This document shows positions 13,859 to 26,500 of a DNA stretch of 64,000 nucleotides, in pieces. The notes beneath the pieces are model-generated. The model searched no databases. It worked only from the letters and a program-made list of their open reading frames with translations, and had not been told where the DNA came from. Origin of the DNA: Arcuatula senhousia (taxonomy: Eukaryota; Mollusca; Bivalvia; Mytilida; Mytilidae); NCBI GenBank assembly GCA_963971305.1, contig OZ020306.1, forward strand, positions 37,345,512 through 37,409,511, written 5' to 3'. The translations under genes and the position numbers were made by a program. Position 1 is the first letter of the stretch. Each line of letters starts with the position of its first letter.

Positions 13859-13956
13859 CTAAATAGCTCCATAGTCACTAGCATTTTCTGTTATCATCGT
13901 TGTGATGTCACCACTGGATTTATAACTCACCATTGTGTTTATACTATGTCTTGATC
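13859..13956 (-). CDS. Exon 7, terminal coding exon
   Basis: 98 bp from a TTTCTTGCAG acceptor to a TAG stop. It reads SRHSINTMVSYKSSGDITTM and then ITENASDYGAI. The composition (Ser/Thr plus tyrosines in YKSS and SDYGAI) suits a cytoplasmic tail. Confidence 0.75.
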
Positions 13957-16900
13957 CTGCAAGAAATATGGTATCTTATTACATCATATTACATGTATAA
14001 AACTTGATTAAATAACGAAACACAGAATATTGGAATCTTGCATATGAAAATGTAAAATGAAAAATAAAACATCATACCCAAACCCGTAGAGAATCAATTG
14101 ACCGAATGGCATGCATAAAAAGATAATTCAGTAACAATAAACCTACCCTTATATTGATAATTTATTAAAAAAGATCACTTTTGAAAGAAATTTCATGATT
14201 CACGCATTTGCATCGTTTTATGAGGAAATTAGGCATGTGTCAGTATTAAATATTTAAAAAGATTAAAATGTAACTTAACGTTTCTAGACTTTTTAAATAT
14301 CAAGTTCAAACCGTGAATTTGAAAACGCTATAAAAAGGTCTATTGTTCCATGCTTTGAAAAAACAACAGGAACATTTGATGTTATAAATCACGAGACATA
14401 TGCATAGACATTTTACCCTAAACCATTATTGTCTTGAGGAACCCAGTTAACATGTAAGTAATTGCAAAAGACATACCCCTTGATCCCAAAGTGTGACCAT
14501 ATCCTTTATATGGCGAAGTATCAGCAATTAAACTGTATTTTGTATCTCTGCATGTAAGTATTCTGTGGAGCTAAAGAAACAATTTCACATTTTAAAAATT
14601 GAACATACAGAAAGCAAAGAAAAAAACCTTTAATTTAAAATATAAACCACGCCACTGCCGATGTGTGATTCAGAAGTTGTTGATTGAATTATATATATCA
14701 CTTATAAAAGATAAAAAAATTATCTGGAAACAATAGCACCATCACAGTTACATCAGCATAATAATTGTTCAACTTACAAAATAACATGGGGCAGATAATA
14801 ACCAACAAGGACCAAATAACAACCACCATCGAGGGCTGCAGTCAAAACAGTGCATATAAGGCGTATAGTTGGTAAGAATTATTCGACAATTCTTTGTTTT
14901 TGTTGTCTGAAAATCATCGCAACCTGACAATACTTCATTATGCTGTACGTACCAGGCTTCTACGATATCAGACAAATCAACCTGCAAGAAAAGTAAATAA
15001 ATATTGAAGAAATAAGGGAAATAACCTTGCTTATGCACTACAATATGTTAAATTCTTGATAATTGGGAATAATCTTAATTTTGTACAATACCAAATCACT
15101 AGCTATGATAGCTGAGAGTATTTTGAATTTGTCTTGCTTCAAGTTCCCAAATATTTTTTAAAATGTTATCATATTTAGGCAGATACTCTTTCTCCCCTCT
15201 AGAATAGATGCAGTGTTCTTGAATGTCTACTCGTAAATAATATATATAAAAATATTATTATTGCACTCTGAGGGTCCATTACAACACCAAAAGTGGCGTG
15301 GCTTCTGTCGGCATTCCCTGATGTTCCAACCACGGTAATTGATAAATTTATTCCCAATGGTACATGATAAACATGTAGACTCGACAATTGTAATTTTTCT
15401 CGTAAAACGTTTTGCTTAAGCAATATCATTACACTCATGACAGTTCTCCAAAGCTTTTTTTTCCCAAATGAAAAGCGGTCGTAGTAACATGTATACATGT
15501 ATATCGTAAAGGAATATCTTCGATGATGTGCAGGACAATTTCCATTGTTTAATTTGTTATTAATAATATTAAACTAAAAAACTAAACGACATTTTAGATT
15601 TTAGATAAATATTTTGTAAACCTTTCGCCACCGATATCATTTAATTAACACTCAGGATGACTTCGATATAAAAATTAACATTCCGAAGTAGTTTGTTTTG
15701 GAGACTTATGTTTCACAATAAGCCGAACTTAATGCGTCACCGCTTATTGACAACCGCTTGTCAACATTTATTACGAATCAAGACAGCAGTTCAAAACATA
15801 ATTAGTTTGTTCGGGGATTTATATTCTAGACAAGAGTTTTACCAGTAACCTCTACACTGTATTTCCAACCGGTGTCAATGTTTACTCCTGCATCTGTAAA
15901 CACTTTCTCAAACTGTTTCTTTACTTTGCTGCTTTTGGTGTTTATTATTACTGCATAGTCACCTATAACGGAGATGGGAAAGTATAGTTATCAGATAAAT
16001 CATATTTTTTTAGCTAAGACTACCTTTATCGAAACCTTTAAACATGTGCAAGTAAATTGCCTTTAGTGTAACATTTTCGAATAAACAGACAATTTATAAC
16101 CAACATACATACATGGCACATCGGAAAGCATCATTTATGTTGATTAGAAACAAAATTTACATGCACATGCGTTGTGTAAAAGTGGATCAGAGACAAAATG
16201 GCTGAAGTTTAACCTAGGATCCACTGTAGAAGGTTGAATTGCCCAACCGCACCCATTTCTTCAATTTCAAATTTGCCTAATATGTATTGTGGTGGCAGTT
16301 CCCAAAAGAATATAACAAACTTTCTAACTGTCGATGATAATTTCCAATAAGAAAAAAATATTGCTAAATATCTCAATGTTCTAATGCACAAGTACATTTC
16401 CATCACGACAGAAAACAATTTACTCACATTCAACAATTTTTCTATATCATACCCATGTGTTTCATCTAACTTCCTTATTAAAATCTTTGTCAGTAGATAA
16501 TACGTCATTTATACGAAAGTCACTTCTAATCATCCCTAGCTTATATTATTGAAGTCGGGAGTGACACTCAGCGATAGAAAATTGTCTCAATATGGTGATT
16601 AAGTTAATCTCCGTACTAGACTGCGGGACTTATAAGTCGTCAAAAGTTCTTAATTATCTTCGTCAATAGCACCTTATTGGCTGTACCATATAGCTATTTT
16701 CCACATAGTTCTAGGGTTTTATAACATGTATAAGATTATGAATAAACTTAAAGTTTCTTTGGAATTCTATTTCAATGTGTATAATATGGAACATTTTACT
16801 TTGAAATGACGTTTAAATGAAACGTTGATTGAATTTGAATAAACCAAGACATTTTAAGAATCAATGCGTTGTAAGTCTTATATGTATGTCATTTAGCAAA

Positions 16901-19900
16901 TGTTTATTGTTCCAAGATATTTTTATACTTTTTGATGTTAAACCTTAAATTAACCCTTCAATGCCATAAATTTAGTTCAACCAACAATTGCTCTTGACAA
17001 ATTGGCGCCAAGTCAGTTTGAAAATATTTGATTTTCTAATGTCCAAGTGAAGATTAAGGTCACCGTAAGGTCACAAAGTAAAACAGTTGAAATTTAGTTA
17101 CTTATTGCTTTACTACTAAACTGTGCGTTTGCGGCTATTTCATAGAGATGCACAAAAAAGGGGTTAAGAATTGATGATGATAGCCAACTGGGGAAATACG
17201 TATTGACTTAACACAACTGTAAAAAGGGCATGGTCGGGCCATATAGCCTATTGCAGTGGATCCTAACGAGAACTGCACCAGTTTTCTTTTACATGGAAGA
17301 AATATACACAGGAGATATTCCAACATATGTTGAACATGTTCATCATATGTTAAACATATGTTCGAAAACAAATGTTCAAATGTTTGGTTCCCATAATATG
17401 TTTTCAAACATATGTTAAACTAATGGTAACAAACGTCTTATAATTCGAAATGTGAGTTATGCATTGGCAATTCATTTAAAATGTTTTTCTTATTTTTTCT
17501 AACATATGTTTGTCATATGAAAACATTAAACATATGATGAACATATATTTTCAAACATGTTTATCATATGGGCACCAAACGTAAGGTGAACATACGTTTA
17601 ACATAATGAAAACATTATGTTATTGCAAACATATGTTTAACATATACTGCAAATTTTCCTGTTTACTTTTGTTCCCCATACGGTACATTACCATGGTTTG
17701 CAGTCAAGTTTTCTGTATTATTGCTCGGAAACACCAGATTGGAGGGTGACATATATACATTGTAGAACAATGAAACCACTAACCTTCCCAGATTGATACA
17801 CTGTCACTTGCATACTTGCTGCCTACTTGTGTGTGGATAAGAGTCACCCTCAGTATGATAAATTTACTAAGAATCAAAGAACTTAATTCCTCAAGATCTG
17901 TCTTGTTTGCAATAACAAATACAGCACCATTCCTAAAAATGAACAAACAAATACTTATAGATATATAAATAAGTTAAGCATGTTTCGACAGTTACAAATG
18001 TTGTTAAAACATAATAAGCACTCCTAATGAAATTAGAGGTCAAAGGGGTATTATTTGTCCACTGAAAAATATTTTACCATTTGATAAAAGATAACTTCTA
18101 CCGATTGCTTCTTTTGTGAATCTGGACATTTACATGCATTTTTTCGGTATGATAAACTTGATCTATGTATGTGTTTAGGCCTGGCAGTATTAAAAAATCT
18201 AGCTTAACTTTATCCTTAAGCGTTATTTTCTAATAAGTTACATATCTCAGTTAAATCTTAATTAGCTTTTCAATTTGTAAACATTTCTAAAAAATGACAT
18301 TACATGTATTTATCATTTAATAAAGGTAATAACAAAACTACCGAACTTGAATGATCAATCTCATAGACTAAGTCCAGAGAAAATGACAAAAAACGAATCA
18401 GTCATACCGGAGAATTGGTGGATCGCAATGGTCCTGACTTGGTACAGGCATTTCAAACGAAATGGTTGGTAAAACTAGTTTTATGGCACCAAACCTCCCT
18501 CTTCCTTTACGATCTTAGGATCCGGTAATGACCATGGAACACAACATAGTTATGAGACACAATAGGGATATTGAGGTGATCTTCTCAGTAGAGCAGACCA
18601 GTCAAGCACTAATTAAAACAATTAACCACCATATCTTTAACTCAATTTTGAACTTTTCTACTAGTGGCTGATAACAAAGAAAGATTTTTTTAGGGATCGT
18701 ATGAGACGTATTTTCTTATAGCCCTGCTCCAAAAGTCGGTCACGAAGAAATTGGTGTCTGATAAAAAAATCTATGAAATGTGTGCAAGCTTTGGCATATC
18801 GAATAAGTTGTGAAATATAAACACCGTATGCAGGGGAAGTAGGTATATTGCTCTGTAGATTAGGAAAATTAATGATTTGAAAATTAAAAGCGTCTCTTAA
18901 TTAAGACTCTTGAAAACACTTGATTAGAAATTAATATATAAGTGCTGTCAATTTGAATTGTTAAAATAAAGCATCAATTTGTGTTAATTTAGATATTAAT
19001 GATGTATTCTCATAAAGTAACATGTGAAAAGCACTTTTAGTAACTCTATTACCGATATACATGGAAGTGCTACATTTTAAAAAGGTTTATCAAGGAAATT
19101 ATCAATTTGCAACAATGTTTCATATAATAGATTTTTATGCGTGTATATATTAGTAAATCAAATTTTGATGCAGAAAATATTTCTGTCTCGAAAATAATCT
19201 ATTAATTTCTCAGGACGTCTTACTTCCGCAGAAATAATTTTGATGATTGAAAGCATTTGACATTAAGTTATTCCAGTGGATTGAATGTAATGGGAATTGG
19301 AAATAATTTTCTGTTTTTATTTTTCTTGGAATTACGCAATTGAAGTGGAAATCAGATAAATTGCAGAATAAATCCTACTAAAGTAACAATTATAAACATA
19401 AATTTAATAGAATGATATTTTGACTTACGTAGTTTTAGGCTACAAATTTCTACATAATTTGACAGTAGGCATTTTATTGTGTCATTTTTTTAAGTTTCGA
19501 AGATGACATTGGTTTTCTCTTCTGTTTCTAAATTTAAATTTCTCATAGTTGAACGAGCATCATTTAAAACAAACAAACATAAAGAATACAGACATTGAAA
19601 TAATGGTGAACTTTGCTAAAACAAACTTAATATTAGTGAATAGTTTTGTATATAAGTGGGGATTTTTTGTCATTATTCAAGACATTGGACTTGCGTTTAA
19701 ATAGACGATAAAGTGATGTGGAATAAGTGTACGCGACACAACCAACACAACGAAGCGGCAATTTAAAAAGTCACAATAGAAAACAACCAGCATTCTTCAT
19801 GACAAGAGGTCGCTTCTGGCCGTCTTGCATTGGCCCAAGTCTAAAAATACAATACATAAGATTCAAAACCAATACCTTTCTATCAATGAAAGACTCATTT

Positions 19901-22619
19901 CTGGAAAAGAACAATTAACAAAAAGATGACAAGGACAAACAAAAGCTTTGACAAAAATTCCTGGCTTTAGACAGGCACATAGAAAATAAAGCGGCAATAA
20001 ACTAGTTTTTTTGCCCAACCTCCCCCTATTGATAATCTTGTACAAAGCACACAAATAACACACTCTAAAAATCAAATCGATAAAAGTTCAATTCAACAAG
20101 ACCAAACAACGATACGTAGAGGAACCCTCTTGTTAACACCTGCAGTTACTGACATCTAGTTTTGAAGCATTTATCAACTGATGTAAAAAAATCAAACAAA
20201 TCAATTATAAATACGACATTACACTTCAAGCAATTAATGATTTAGTGTTATATCACCACACAAAACCAACATATTTGATCGCTGAAATGCTAAAAAAAAA
20301 TACAATAATCAAAAGGTAATAGATTAACGTTTTAAAGCTACTATCAAATTATAAATATTTCTACCTATATCTTTATATGTATAAAGTTAGAAAGCCTATA
20401 TTTTGGCAGATATAATGGAACAAAACCATTAAAAATGTGTTTTACAAACGTTTATGCCGATGTAAATTAGTATAAAGTAGATGACCCGAGAGCATTAAAT
20501 CGTAATGCAAAAAATTGTACATGTACTATAGGATGAAGCAGTATAAAACATACCAAGCCTCTGCATCACGTACTTGCTAAAATTTATGTATGCGAAAGTT
20601 TTGTTGCTGAAAGGACGGACAAAAGTAAAACAGAATGCACCTTTTTTTCGAAACGGAGATATTAAAGATTCTTAAACAAGTATGTCTTATATTTAATTTA
20701 TTCTAAGCAGGCAATTTCTTAATGACAAGATCAATTGTTCCAACTTCTAATTTGTCTAAATATGGCTATTTTACACGCACACTCGAATTTAAAGCTTTTA
20801 ACATGCAATTTTTTCTTCTTCGAATTTTGAACAGAACAAGTAGGGATTACATCCTTTGAAATCACATTTAAAAAAATGGAAACCCGTTTCCGTCAATGTC
20901 CGTATACATATTTATTTATTTTAACATTTAAAAAACCCATCAAACAAATATTGCAATTATTGAATTTCTGAACGACAAAATTGACTAAAAATTTTCTATT
21001 AGGAAGCAAAGAGGCAACAATGGGGCTTTCAAAAGTCAGAAAAGGCAACGACAGAACCTGTAAACATTAACAAAAACAGCAAAAGACAACACAAAACACA
21101 AAATTAACCGAATAGAAATCAACAAGGTAAACTCAAGTCGTAACAAGAGTGAATTCGGATGCTCCGGAAAAGTAAGCGGTTCCTGTCTGCTATATCAAAC
21201 CCATCGCGCTGTTAATACCCAATTTAGTTTGTAAAAATTCGGTTAAGGAAGATAAAACAAAACTCTATGACAAATCAACATCTGCACTTATCTGAGAGAT
21301 GAAAATCTCATATTTGTCTATGAGTGCATGATGTACACCGATTTTTTGAGTGACGAATGCAACCGAGTAGCAATGTAGCCTTGTGATTACATTTTTTGTG
21401 TCAAACGTGACGCTCTACCAAGGAAATTGGTGCAAGTCCCTCAAGCTCTGGAATAACGACTCGATTTTGATACGTAAACTCCATAAGCTTGAGTGGACAG
21501 AATAATCCTATATTTGACTACGAATGCACGATGTCTACCGTAAAATTACTTGAGTGAAGACAGCAACCGAAGAAAACTTTTTACTACTACAAGATATCGT
21601 ATTTTTTCTAAATTTTATTAGATTTGATATTCTAAAATGGATGATTTTGGAGAAAATATGAGCTGAATAATGGTTCTACTGTTGTGCACAATAAATTAAT
21701 GAAAGATGAAATCATTCCATTCATAAGAGCAGAGCAATCAAATTTTCATATTCACATAAAAAAAAATTAAGAACCCCAAGACTTTTTGTGCTTTAAAATG
21801 ATTTGAAACAATTTCTAATTTTCATGATTTCGGTCATTTTCAATTCTTCGATATATGATTTAAAGGATGTGAGCGTTCGGTCAAAAGCACGATTTCGCCT
21901 TGAATAGCGGCAGGAAATTAAAGGCCAAACTGGTAGTATGAGACCAATGTACCACCAATCATTCGTGTTAAAGGCCTAGGTAGACATATTCGAAATTGAC
22001 TGTTTGACGATACAGTTTCAATCTTTTGATTATAATTTACATTTTCAAGTGCGATTTGACAATATATAACAGTTTAGAACATTTTTTTGATTTACATAAC
22101 ATGTAATTCGAAATGTGGCTTTGGTCTTCGAAAAGTATGGTCACCGGAAGTTCTAAACTGTTATTATATTGTTAATTTTATAACATTGTAACATTGTCTA
22201 CATATCGAGATTGATAAATACATGTATCGTTTCTAAGACACGGTCCTTTTCCATATATAGAGATGATATAAATAGTTTAATATATATTAAAATAACTTTG
22301 AACAACATAAAAGATATTGCAGTATAAATACAATAAAAGTACATAGACTAGACATATTTCTCTATGTAGAGTCAATGATGTATATGGATCCTTGTTCTTA
22401 TTTTCCCTTTTTCTAACAACATATGCAAAATCTTATGTCACAAAACTTTGCCTTTTCAAGTTTTTTTCTTTGAACACGTACCTTTCAGATTTTACTCTAT
22501 GTTTTATTTCAGGTGTATCTGTGGAGAGGTCTATTCTGTTTTCTTTATCTTTCCAGGATTGTGACGTGTTTCCGGATAGGAAGTCAAACCATGGTATTAT
22601 TTCTATTGCATGTTCCATA
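13859..22619 (-). CDS. Multi-exon gene for an unrecognised membrane protein (3' seven exons)
   Basis: Seven minus-strand exons with AG acceptors run 22482-22619, 17784-17932, 15843-15962, about 15267-15414, 14778-14981, 14477-14570 and 13859-13956 (stop TAG). Reading phases agree across exons 1-2, 2-3, 5-6 and 6-7. The weak point is the fourth exon, which is open in two frames and has no strong GT donor. The predicted product has a soluble region containing segments such as FVIANKTDLEELSS and DYAVIINTKSSKVKKQFEKV. A Cys-containing juxtamembrane region and one hydrophobic segment (WWLLFGPCWLLSAPCYF) follow, then a polar tail of about 64 residues rich in Ser, Thr and Tyr that ends in ASDYGAI. 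This suggests a single-pass membrane protein, but I do not recognise the family. The 5' end is not resolved: the first exon seen starts in phase 2, so more exons must lie at higher coordinates. Penelope-like fragments sit in its introns. Confidence 0.68.
14477..14570 (-). CDS. Exon 6, juxtamembrane cytoplasmic tail
   Basis: 94 bp exon with a TTTCTTTAG acceptor and a GTATGT donor. It reads LHRILTCRDTKYSLIADTSP to TLGSRG in phase 0 from the transmembrane exon and ends in phase 1, matching the last exon. An internal alternative acceptor (ACATGCAG) exists but breaks the phase. Confidence 0.73.
14778..14981 (-). CDS. Exon 5, transmembrane exon
   Basis: 204 bp exon, phase 0 at both ends, with a strong acceptor (CTTTTCTTGCAG) and a GTAAGT donor. 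It reads VDLSDIVEAWYVQHNEV, then a Cys-containing stretch (GCDD, KNCR, HCFDC) and the hydrophobic run WWLLFGPCWLLSAPCYF, which is the only membrane segment seen in the predicted protein. Confidence 0.75.
15267..15414 (-). CDS. Exon 4 of the minus-strand membrane-protein gene (frame uncertain)
   Basis: The acceptor (GCTTAAG) is clear, but two frames stay open. In phase 1, matching the stronger donor of exon 3, it is cysteine-rich (CLSC ... REC ... WCCNGPSEC). In phase 0, matching the weaker donor, it reads HVYHVPLGINLSITVVGTSG to VVMDPQS and could join the next exon through a GC donor. The 3' edge is therefore uncertain by a few bases. Confidence 0.45.
15843..15962 (-). CDS. Exon 3 of the minus-strand membrane-protein gene
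   Basis: 120 bp exon with a GTTATAG acceptor. It reads DYAVIINTKSSKVKKQFEKV to GWKYSVEVT. The likely donor is CTG/GTAAAA (phase 1). A weaker alternative, GAG/GTTACT eight bases earlier, would end in phase 0 and change the reading frame of the following exon. Confidence 0.7.
17290..17660. repeat. Cluster of AACATATGTT palindromes
   Basis: More than a dozen complete or partial copies of AACATATG / CATATGTT are spaced irregularly over ~370 bp, in a host intron. The arrangement is degenerate rather than a regular tandem array. The overlapping open frames (17135-17418) only translate this repeat. A TAGGATCCACTG-like motif occurs in inverted orientation at about 16214 and 17255, possibly marking the ends of an old element. 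Confidence 0.65.
17784..17932 (-). CDS. Exon 2 of the minus-strand membrane-protein gene
   Basis: 149 bp exon with a TTTTTAG acceptor and a GAAG/GTTAGT donor. It reads NGAVFVIANKTDLEELSSL to SVSIWE and leaves one base that completes Gly with the next exon. Both flanking phases match. Two Penelope-like fragments occupy the upstream intron. Confidence 0.75.
18320..18895 (-). mobile_element. Penelope-like element, truncated (family 1), in a host intron
   Basis: Reverse complement of the family 1 3' end, starting at TAAAGGTAATAACAAAACTA. It includes the conserved tail and the last part of the RT frame up to about 18895. It lies in the intron between exons 22482-22619 and 17784-17932 of the minus-strand gene and shares its orientation. 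Confidence 0.78.
18900..20990. other. Intronic/intergenic stretch, nothing recognised
   Basis: AT-rich sequence inside the large intron of the minus-strand gene. Short open frames at 19727-20075 have no recognisable domain and no splice support. Confidence 0.6.
21001..21590 (-). mobile_element. Penelope-like fragment (family 2) with an internal partial duplication
   Basis: Minus-strand family 2 tail (AAGCAAAGAGGCAACAATGG, then TTCGGATGCTCCGG and AAGTAAGCGGTTCC) running into the RT C-terminus. The stretch at about 21300-21372, encoding the VDKYGIS-like end, is partly repeated at about 21503-21575 after the frame has already reached CTCCATAAGCTT. Two fragments or a local duplication are therefore joined here. 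Confidence 0.65.
22482..22619 (-). CDS. Exon 1 (of those seen) of the minus-strand membrane-protein gene
   Basis: 138 bp exon with a T-rich acceptor (ATGTTTTAG) and a consensus donor (AAAG followed by GTACGTG). It enters with one leftover base, then reads MEHAIEIIPWFDFLSGN and onward to VKSE, and leaves two bases (AG). These combine with the first base of the next exon to encode Arg. The Met near its start follows directly after the acceptor and could be internal, so it is not claimed as the start codon. Confidence 0.7.
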
Positions 22620-23774
22620 CTAAAACATTAAATTGAAACCAAGTACAAAAGTGTAATGTCATACAGATATAAATTAGAACTGATAATTTAAATTAGAAAT
22701 ACAATCGTCATACAGTAAACACCTAAGAGATACATTTAAAATCCGCACCCATTACGTGAGCAATGAATAAAACAGCAAAAAAAATCACGCAACGTATATC
22801 ACGATAGAGTTAATAAGATAATCCGGAAGGACGAACAGTTCCTGTGTCATTCAACAAGAGGTCGGGAGTTGGGTGTCATTCAATTGCACCTCTATTTATT
22901 ATCTCAAGATTGAATAGGTCAACAAAAGAACACTTAGAGTGGTATTGACTTAGCATTTTATTTCAAATTTGACTAAATGCGTTTTACAACTGAATTTGAG
23001 GGCAATAGTTTAAGATTAAAGGAAACATAATACTGTCAACGTTAAGTGTAATATTGCACTTGGCCGATGATAACAATTGTTCATTTTAACGAACACCAAC
23101 GTCTTTGTTTTCCGACAGTTTAGTCTTTATAATTTCATCTGTATGAATAATGTACATTAACCTCTCACTTGCTTCATAGTAGTATAAACTTTTACATGTT
23201 TTGATAAATTCACGTTTGATTTTTCTTAAATGTCATATACTTATCTTTTTGCTGAAATGTTAAGGTTCTGTAATACCGAATGCGTTTATTCTTTAATTTG
23301 ATTTTGGACAATATAAAACCCTTATTTAAAATTTAATTAAAATGTAATTGAAAGAATAGTCACGAGTAAAAAGAATGGAACATCTTCGTCCTCAATTACT
23401 AATAGTGTTCTTTTAATGTCCCGTGGGATTTTTACTTTTAATTATCCACTATCCTTTATGATTGTTGTCTTGCTCCCTAGCTGACCTAAACCACGACCGT
23501 CTGATTGAATTAAAGATTAATTTTGTAGATTCAACTATTAAGTTATCTAATTCTTTTAACTTGCTTTTAGTAAACAAAAGCACAACCGTAATTGATAAAA
23601 ACAGCTCTTTTTGGAAACATGATTTTTTTTAAAGCATCGCTTTCCGTTGATCTTGTTTTTTTAAAGTCGCCTTGAAATGTTTTTAAAGGCAATACTATAT
23701 CTTTGGCACACAATTATATTTATCAACAATTCCAAAAGCGTTCTTGCATTTTTTAATAGTCTAATAGTCTAATA

Positions 23775-24108
23775 GTTCAAAAAAGGTTATAGCAAAACTA
23801 CCGAACTCATAGTCCAGAGAAAATGGCAAAAACAAATCAGTCATACCGGAGAATTGGTATATCGCAATGGTCCTGACTTGGTACAGGCATTTCAAACGAA
23901 ATGGTGGGTTAAACTAGGTTTTATGGCGCCAAACCTCCCTCTTCCATTGCGATCTTAGGATCCGGTAATGGCCATAGAACACAACAAAGTTGTGAGACAC
24001 AATAGGGATATTAAGGTGATCATCTCAGTACAGCAGACCAGTCAAACACTAATTAAAACAATTAATCACCATATCTTTAAACTCAATTTTGAACTTTTCT
24101 ACTTCTTT
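23775..24108 (-). mobile_element. Penelope-like 3' fragment (family 1)
   Basis: Family 1 tail in reverse orientation, from the ACTACCGAACTCATAGTCC end through the GGTTTTATGGCGCCAAACC motif, breaking off at about 24108 (CTTTTCTACTTC). The plus-strand open frame at 23968-24183 is a shadow of this non-coding tail. Confidence 0.72.
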
Positions 24109-24295
24109 TCAAAATATGGTTTGCTAACACTTTGTTCATATGGATTTTTTTACAGTCAAAATGTGGTTCGGTTTTTGTTATAATCGGTACGGATGACAAA
24201 AACATATACTTATATGATTTTTATTATTTTGATTGTGCGATTTCTGGTTACGTGTTATTTTTCTATGAAGTTTACAATAATGTTTTCTGTATGGC

Positions 24296-24327
24296 TGTGT
24301 AAATGTAAATGTAAATGTAAATGTATT
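24296..24327 (+). repeat. (AAATGT)n microsatellite
   Basis: More than four perfect tandem copies of a 6-mer (GTAAAT/AAATGT). It sits about 190 bp beyond a Penelope-like fragment. The 24110-24330 interval has no recognised coding content. Confidence 0.8.
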
Positions 24328-24329
24328 TA

Positions 24330-26500
24330 ACAATTCCCTAATATCTTGTGTATGTCTTTTTCCATTTCATTTTGATTCAGAACACAGTGAAATCAAATGC
24401 ACCAAAACACAATTCAGCCTGATATTATTTACCATTTATATGGTAAAATGAGACTGATGAAACCATAACTGCCAATATATATTCTCTTTAACAATGCAAG
24501 TTAGACATAAAAATCGAAGATTCTGGTAGATGAAATATGAACAATATTCATAACATTTATATCATCATTTATTCAAAGTTATTGTATATAGCGGGAAACC
24601 TTCTATTTAAAGTGTTGTTGTATTTGATTTAGGTTATAAATGAAATACACAGGTTACTTTACATTTCTAGAAGTTCAATTAAGATTCAGATTCAAAATAT
24701 ATTTTTATTTTGAAAAAAAGTAACGTTTGTCCTCTGATAACAGTAAGCCCAAATTAATTTTACAATTTATCGACGACAATTAATTTTAAAAGTCAACAAC
24801 ATGCTGTTTATGACCTATCACAGAATTAGTGATCTTATTAGTTAATTCATAATGGGCCTGAATTTGTACAGCCATTGCTGATCGATCTGAGGTGGCCTTT
24901 CGGTACTTCTTTGCAACTTGTCAATAAAAAAAGCTGTACAGGTTGAACCACAAATTTTAAAGCTTAAATCTCTACTATGTACTTTAAAATTTTAGTTTTT
25001 AGTTTAATAGTGAAAAACTTCGTTTATTGCATACTTGGTATTTTACAAAGATATCTGAAAGGTCCAAAACCTGTACTTTTGCTAGATTTGCAATCTGGAC
25101 GAAGTTCTAGAAGTAAGATTATAAACCTAAACCCGTCCATAGAAATTCCAAATGAAAAACACAGTAACATATTCGAAGCATTGAGTACGAAAGCTCAACA
25201 ATAAAAAAAAACCGAAAGAGTAAATATGAAATTATATACAAGAAAAAAAATCATAAACCGCTAAAAACTATATGAATGTTAATAAAATGCTCATATTTAA
25301 ATTGAATTGAACGGATGTACTTTTACTCTTCTTGTGACGTTCAGAAAACAAAATTAGACAGTAACAATTTATAACACACGCCATGATACATCTTTACGAA
25401 GTTACCTGCTTATTTATAAAAAAATCGGACAGCTACTTTATGTTTATCCCTGAAATCATACATCATGTAGATTAACCATTAACTAAAATAGCGCCTACCT
25501 TTATGCACAATTCATTCCAATGTCAGTAAATAGAATAAACTAAAACCAAACAAAACTTTCCCTCTTATCTGTTTCAGGATGATTGAAATCAATGTCCAAA
25601 TCAGATAAATGTCTAGTATTTCTCAATTAGAACAATTAATTCCCAGCCGTTTTCTATTGCAATTCTCTCTATTATTTGATTAGCTATGTTCTTTTTATGC
25701 AATGAACTCAAGTTTCTACAGAATTGATTACACGTTAAACAGGAGAAATATGTTACTGCCACAGACCAATACATTTTACACGAAAAAGAATTGTTAATTT
25801 CATACTGCCGAGAAGGAAACTCCAAATTAGTCTTCTAAAATAGCATCTGATAAACTGGATAACATCTTGAGCGGACAATGGTTTACAGTCCGTTGAAGTT
25901 TACGAACATATTGCATTATCCTCGGTACTGGGAATGAATTTATGAGATAGTTGCACGAAACATACTTTACGAAAACGATACTGCATATTTGATAGACTTC
26001 TTTTAGGAAAAATTAATGCAAGCATTAAATTAAATAACAGCTTCATATATAGCACAGATTTAAACATCTCAGTTATGTTAATTATATAAAACTTTCACTT
26101 AAAATAATGTTAATTTTTATGAAACTTTTTTTCGTGGTTTTCTAGTCGTATTTATGGATATGAGTCGTCCAAAACCCTGCCAATGTGACCTAATAATGTA
26201 TGAGGACACAATTATATGAAAGTGTGTATTAGACAGAGTATTTTTATATTACAAGGTACGTTTGTATTGAGATTGAAATCAGCTTTTTAAAAAGCAGATA
26301 TACATTTTTCTAGTATGTAGAAATTGTTGCTTAATTCTGTCAACGGTAGCATAATTTCACTTTTTAAAACTTCAGATGCAAAGATCGCTACTTTGAAAGG
26401 ACACATGAATCTCAATATGCATGCATGTGACATAAAAGAGACAAGAGTGAAGTTGATAAGCTTATTTTAGTGTTCAAAGCTACATTGTATCTGTCAACTG
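24330..26500. other. Intergenic stretch, nothing recognised
   Basis: AT-rich, with no repeat shared with the rest of the window. Open frames at 24977-25204 and 25613-25825 lack domains. Upstream exons of the minus-strand gene could lie here or further right, but none was identified with confidence. Confidence 0.55.

Noticed and set aside
15199..15498. 99-codon minus-strand frame as a separate small protein
   Set aside because: It overlaps exon 4 of the multi-exon gene. Only the part between splice sites is plausible as coding.
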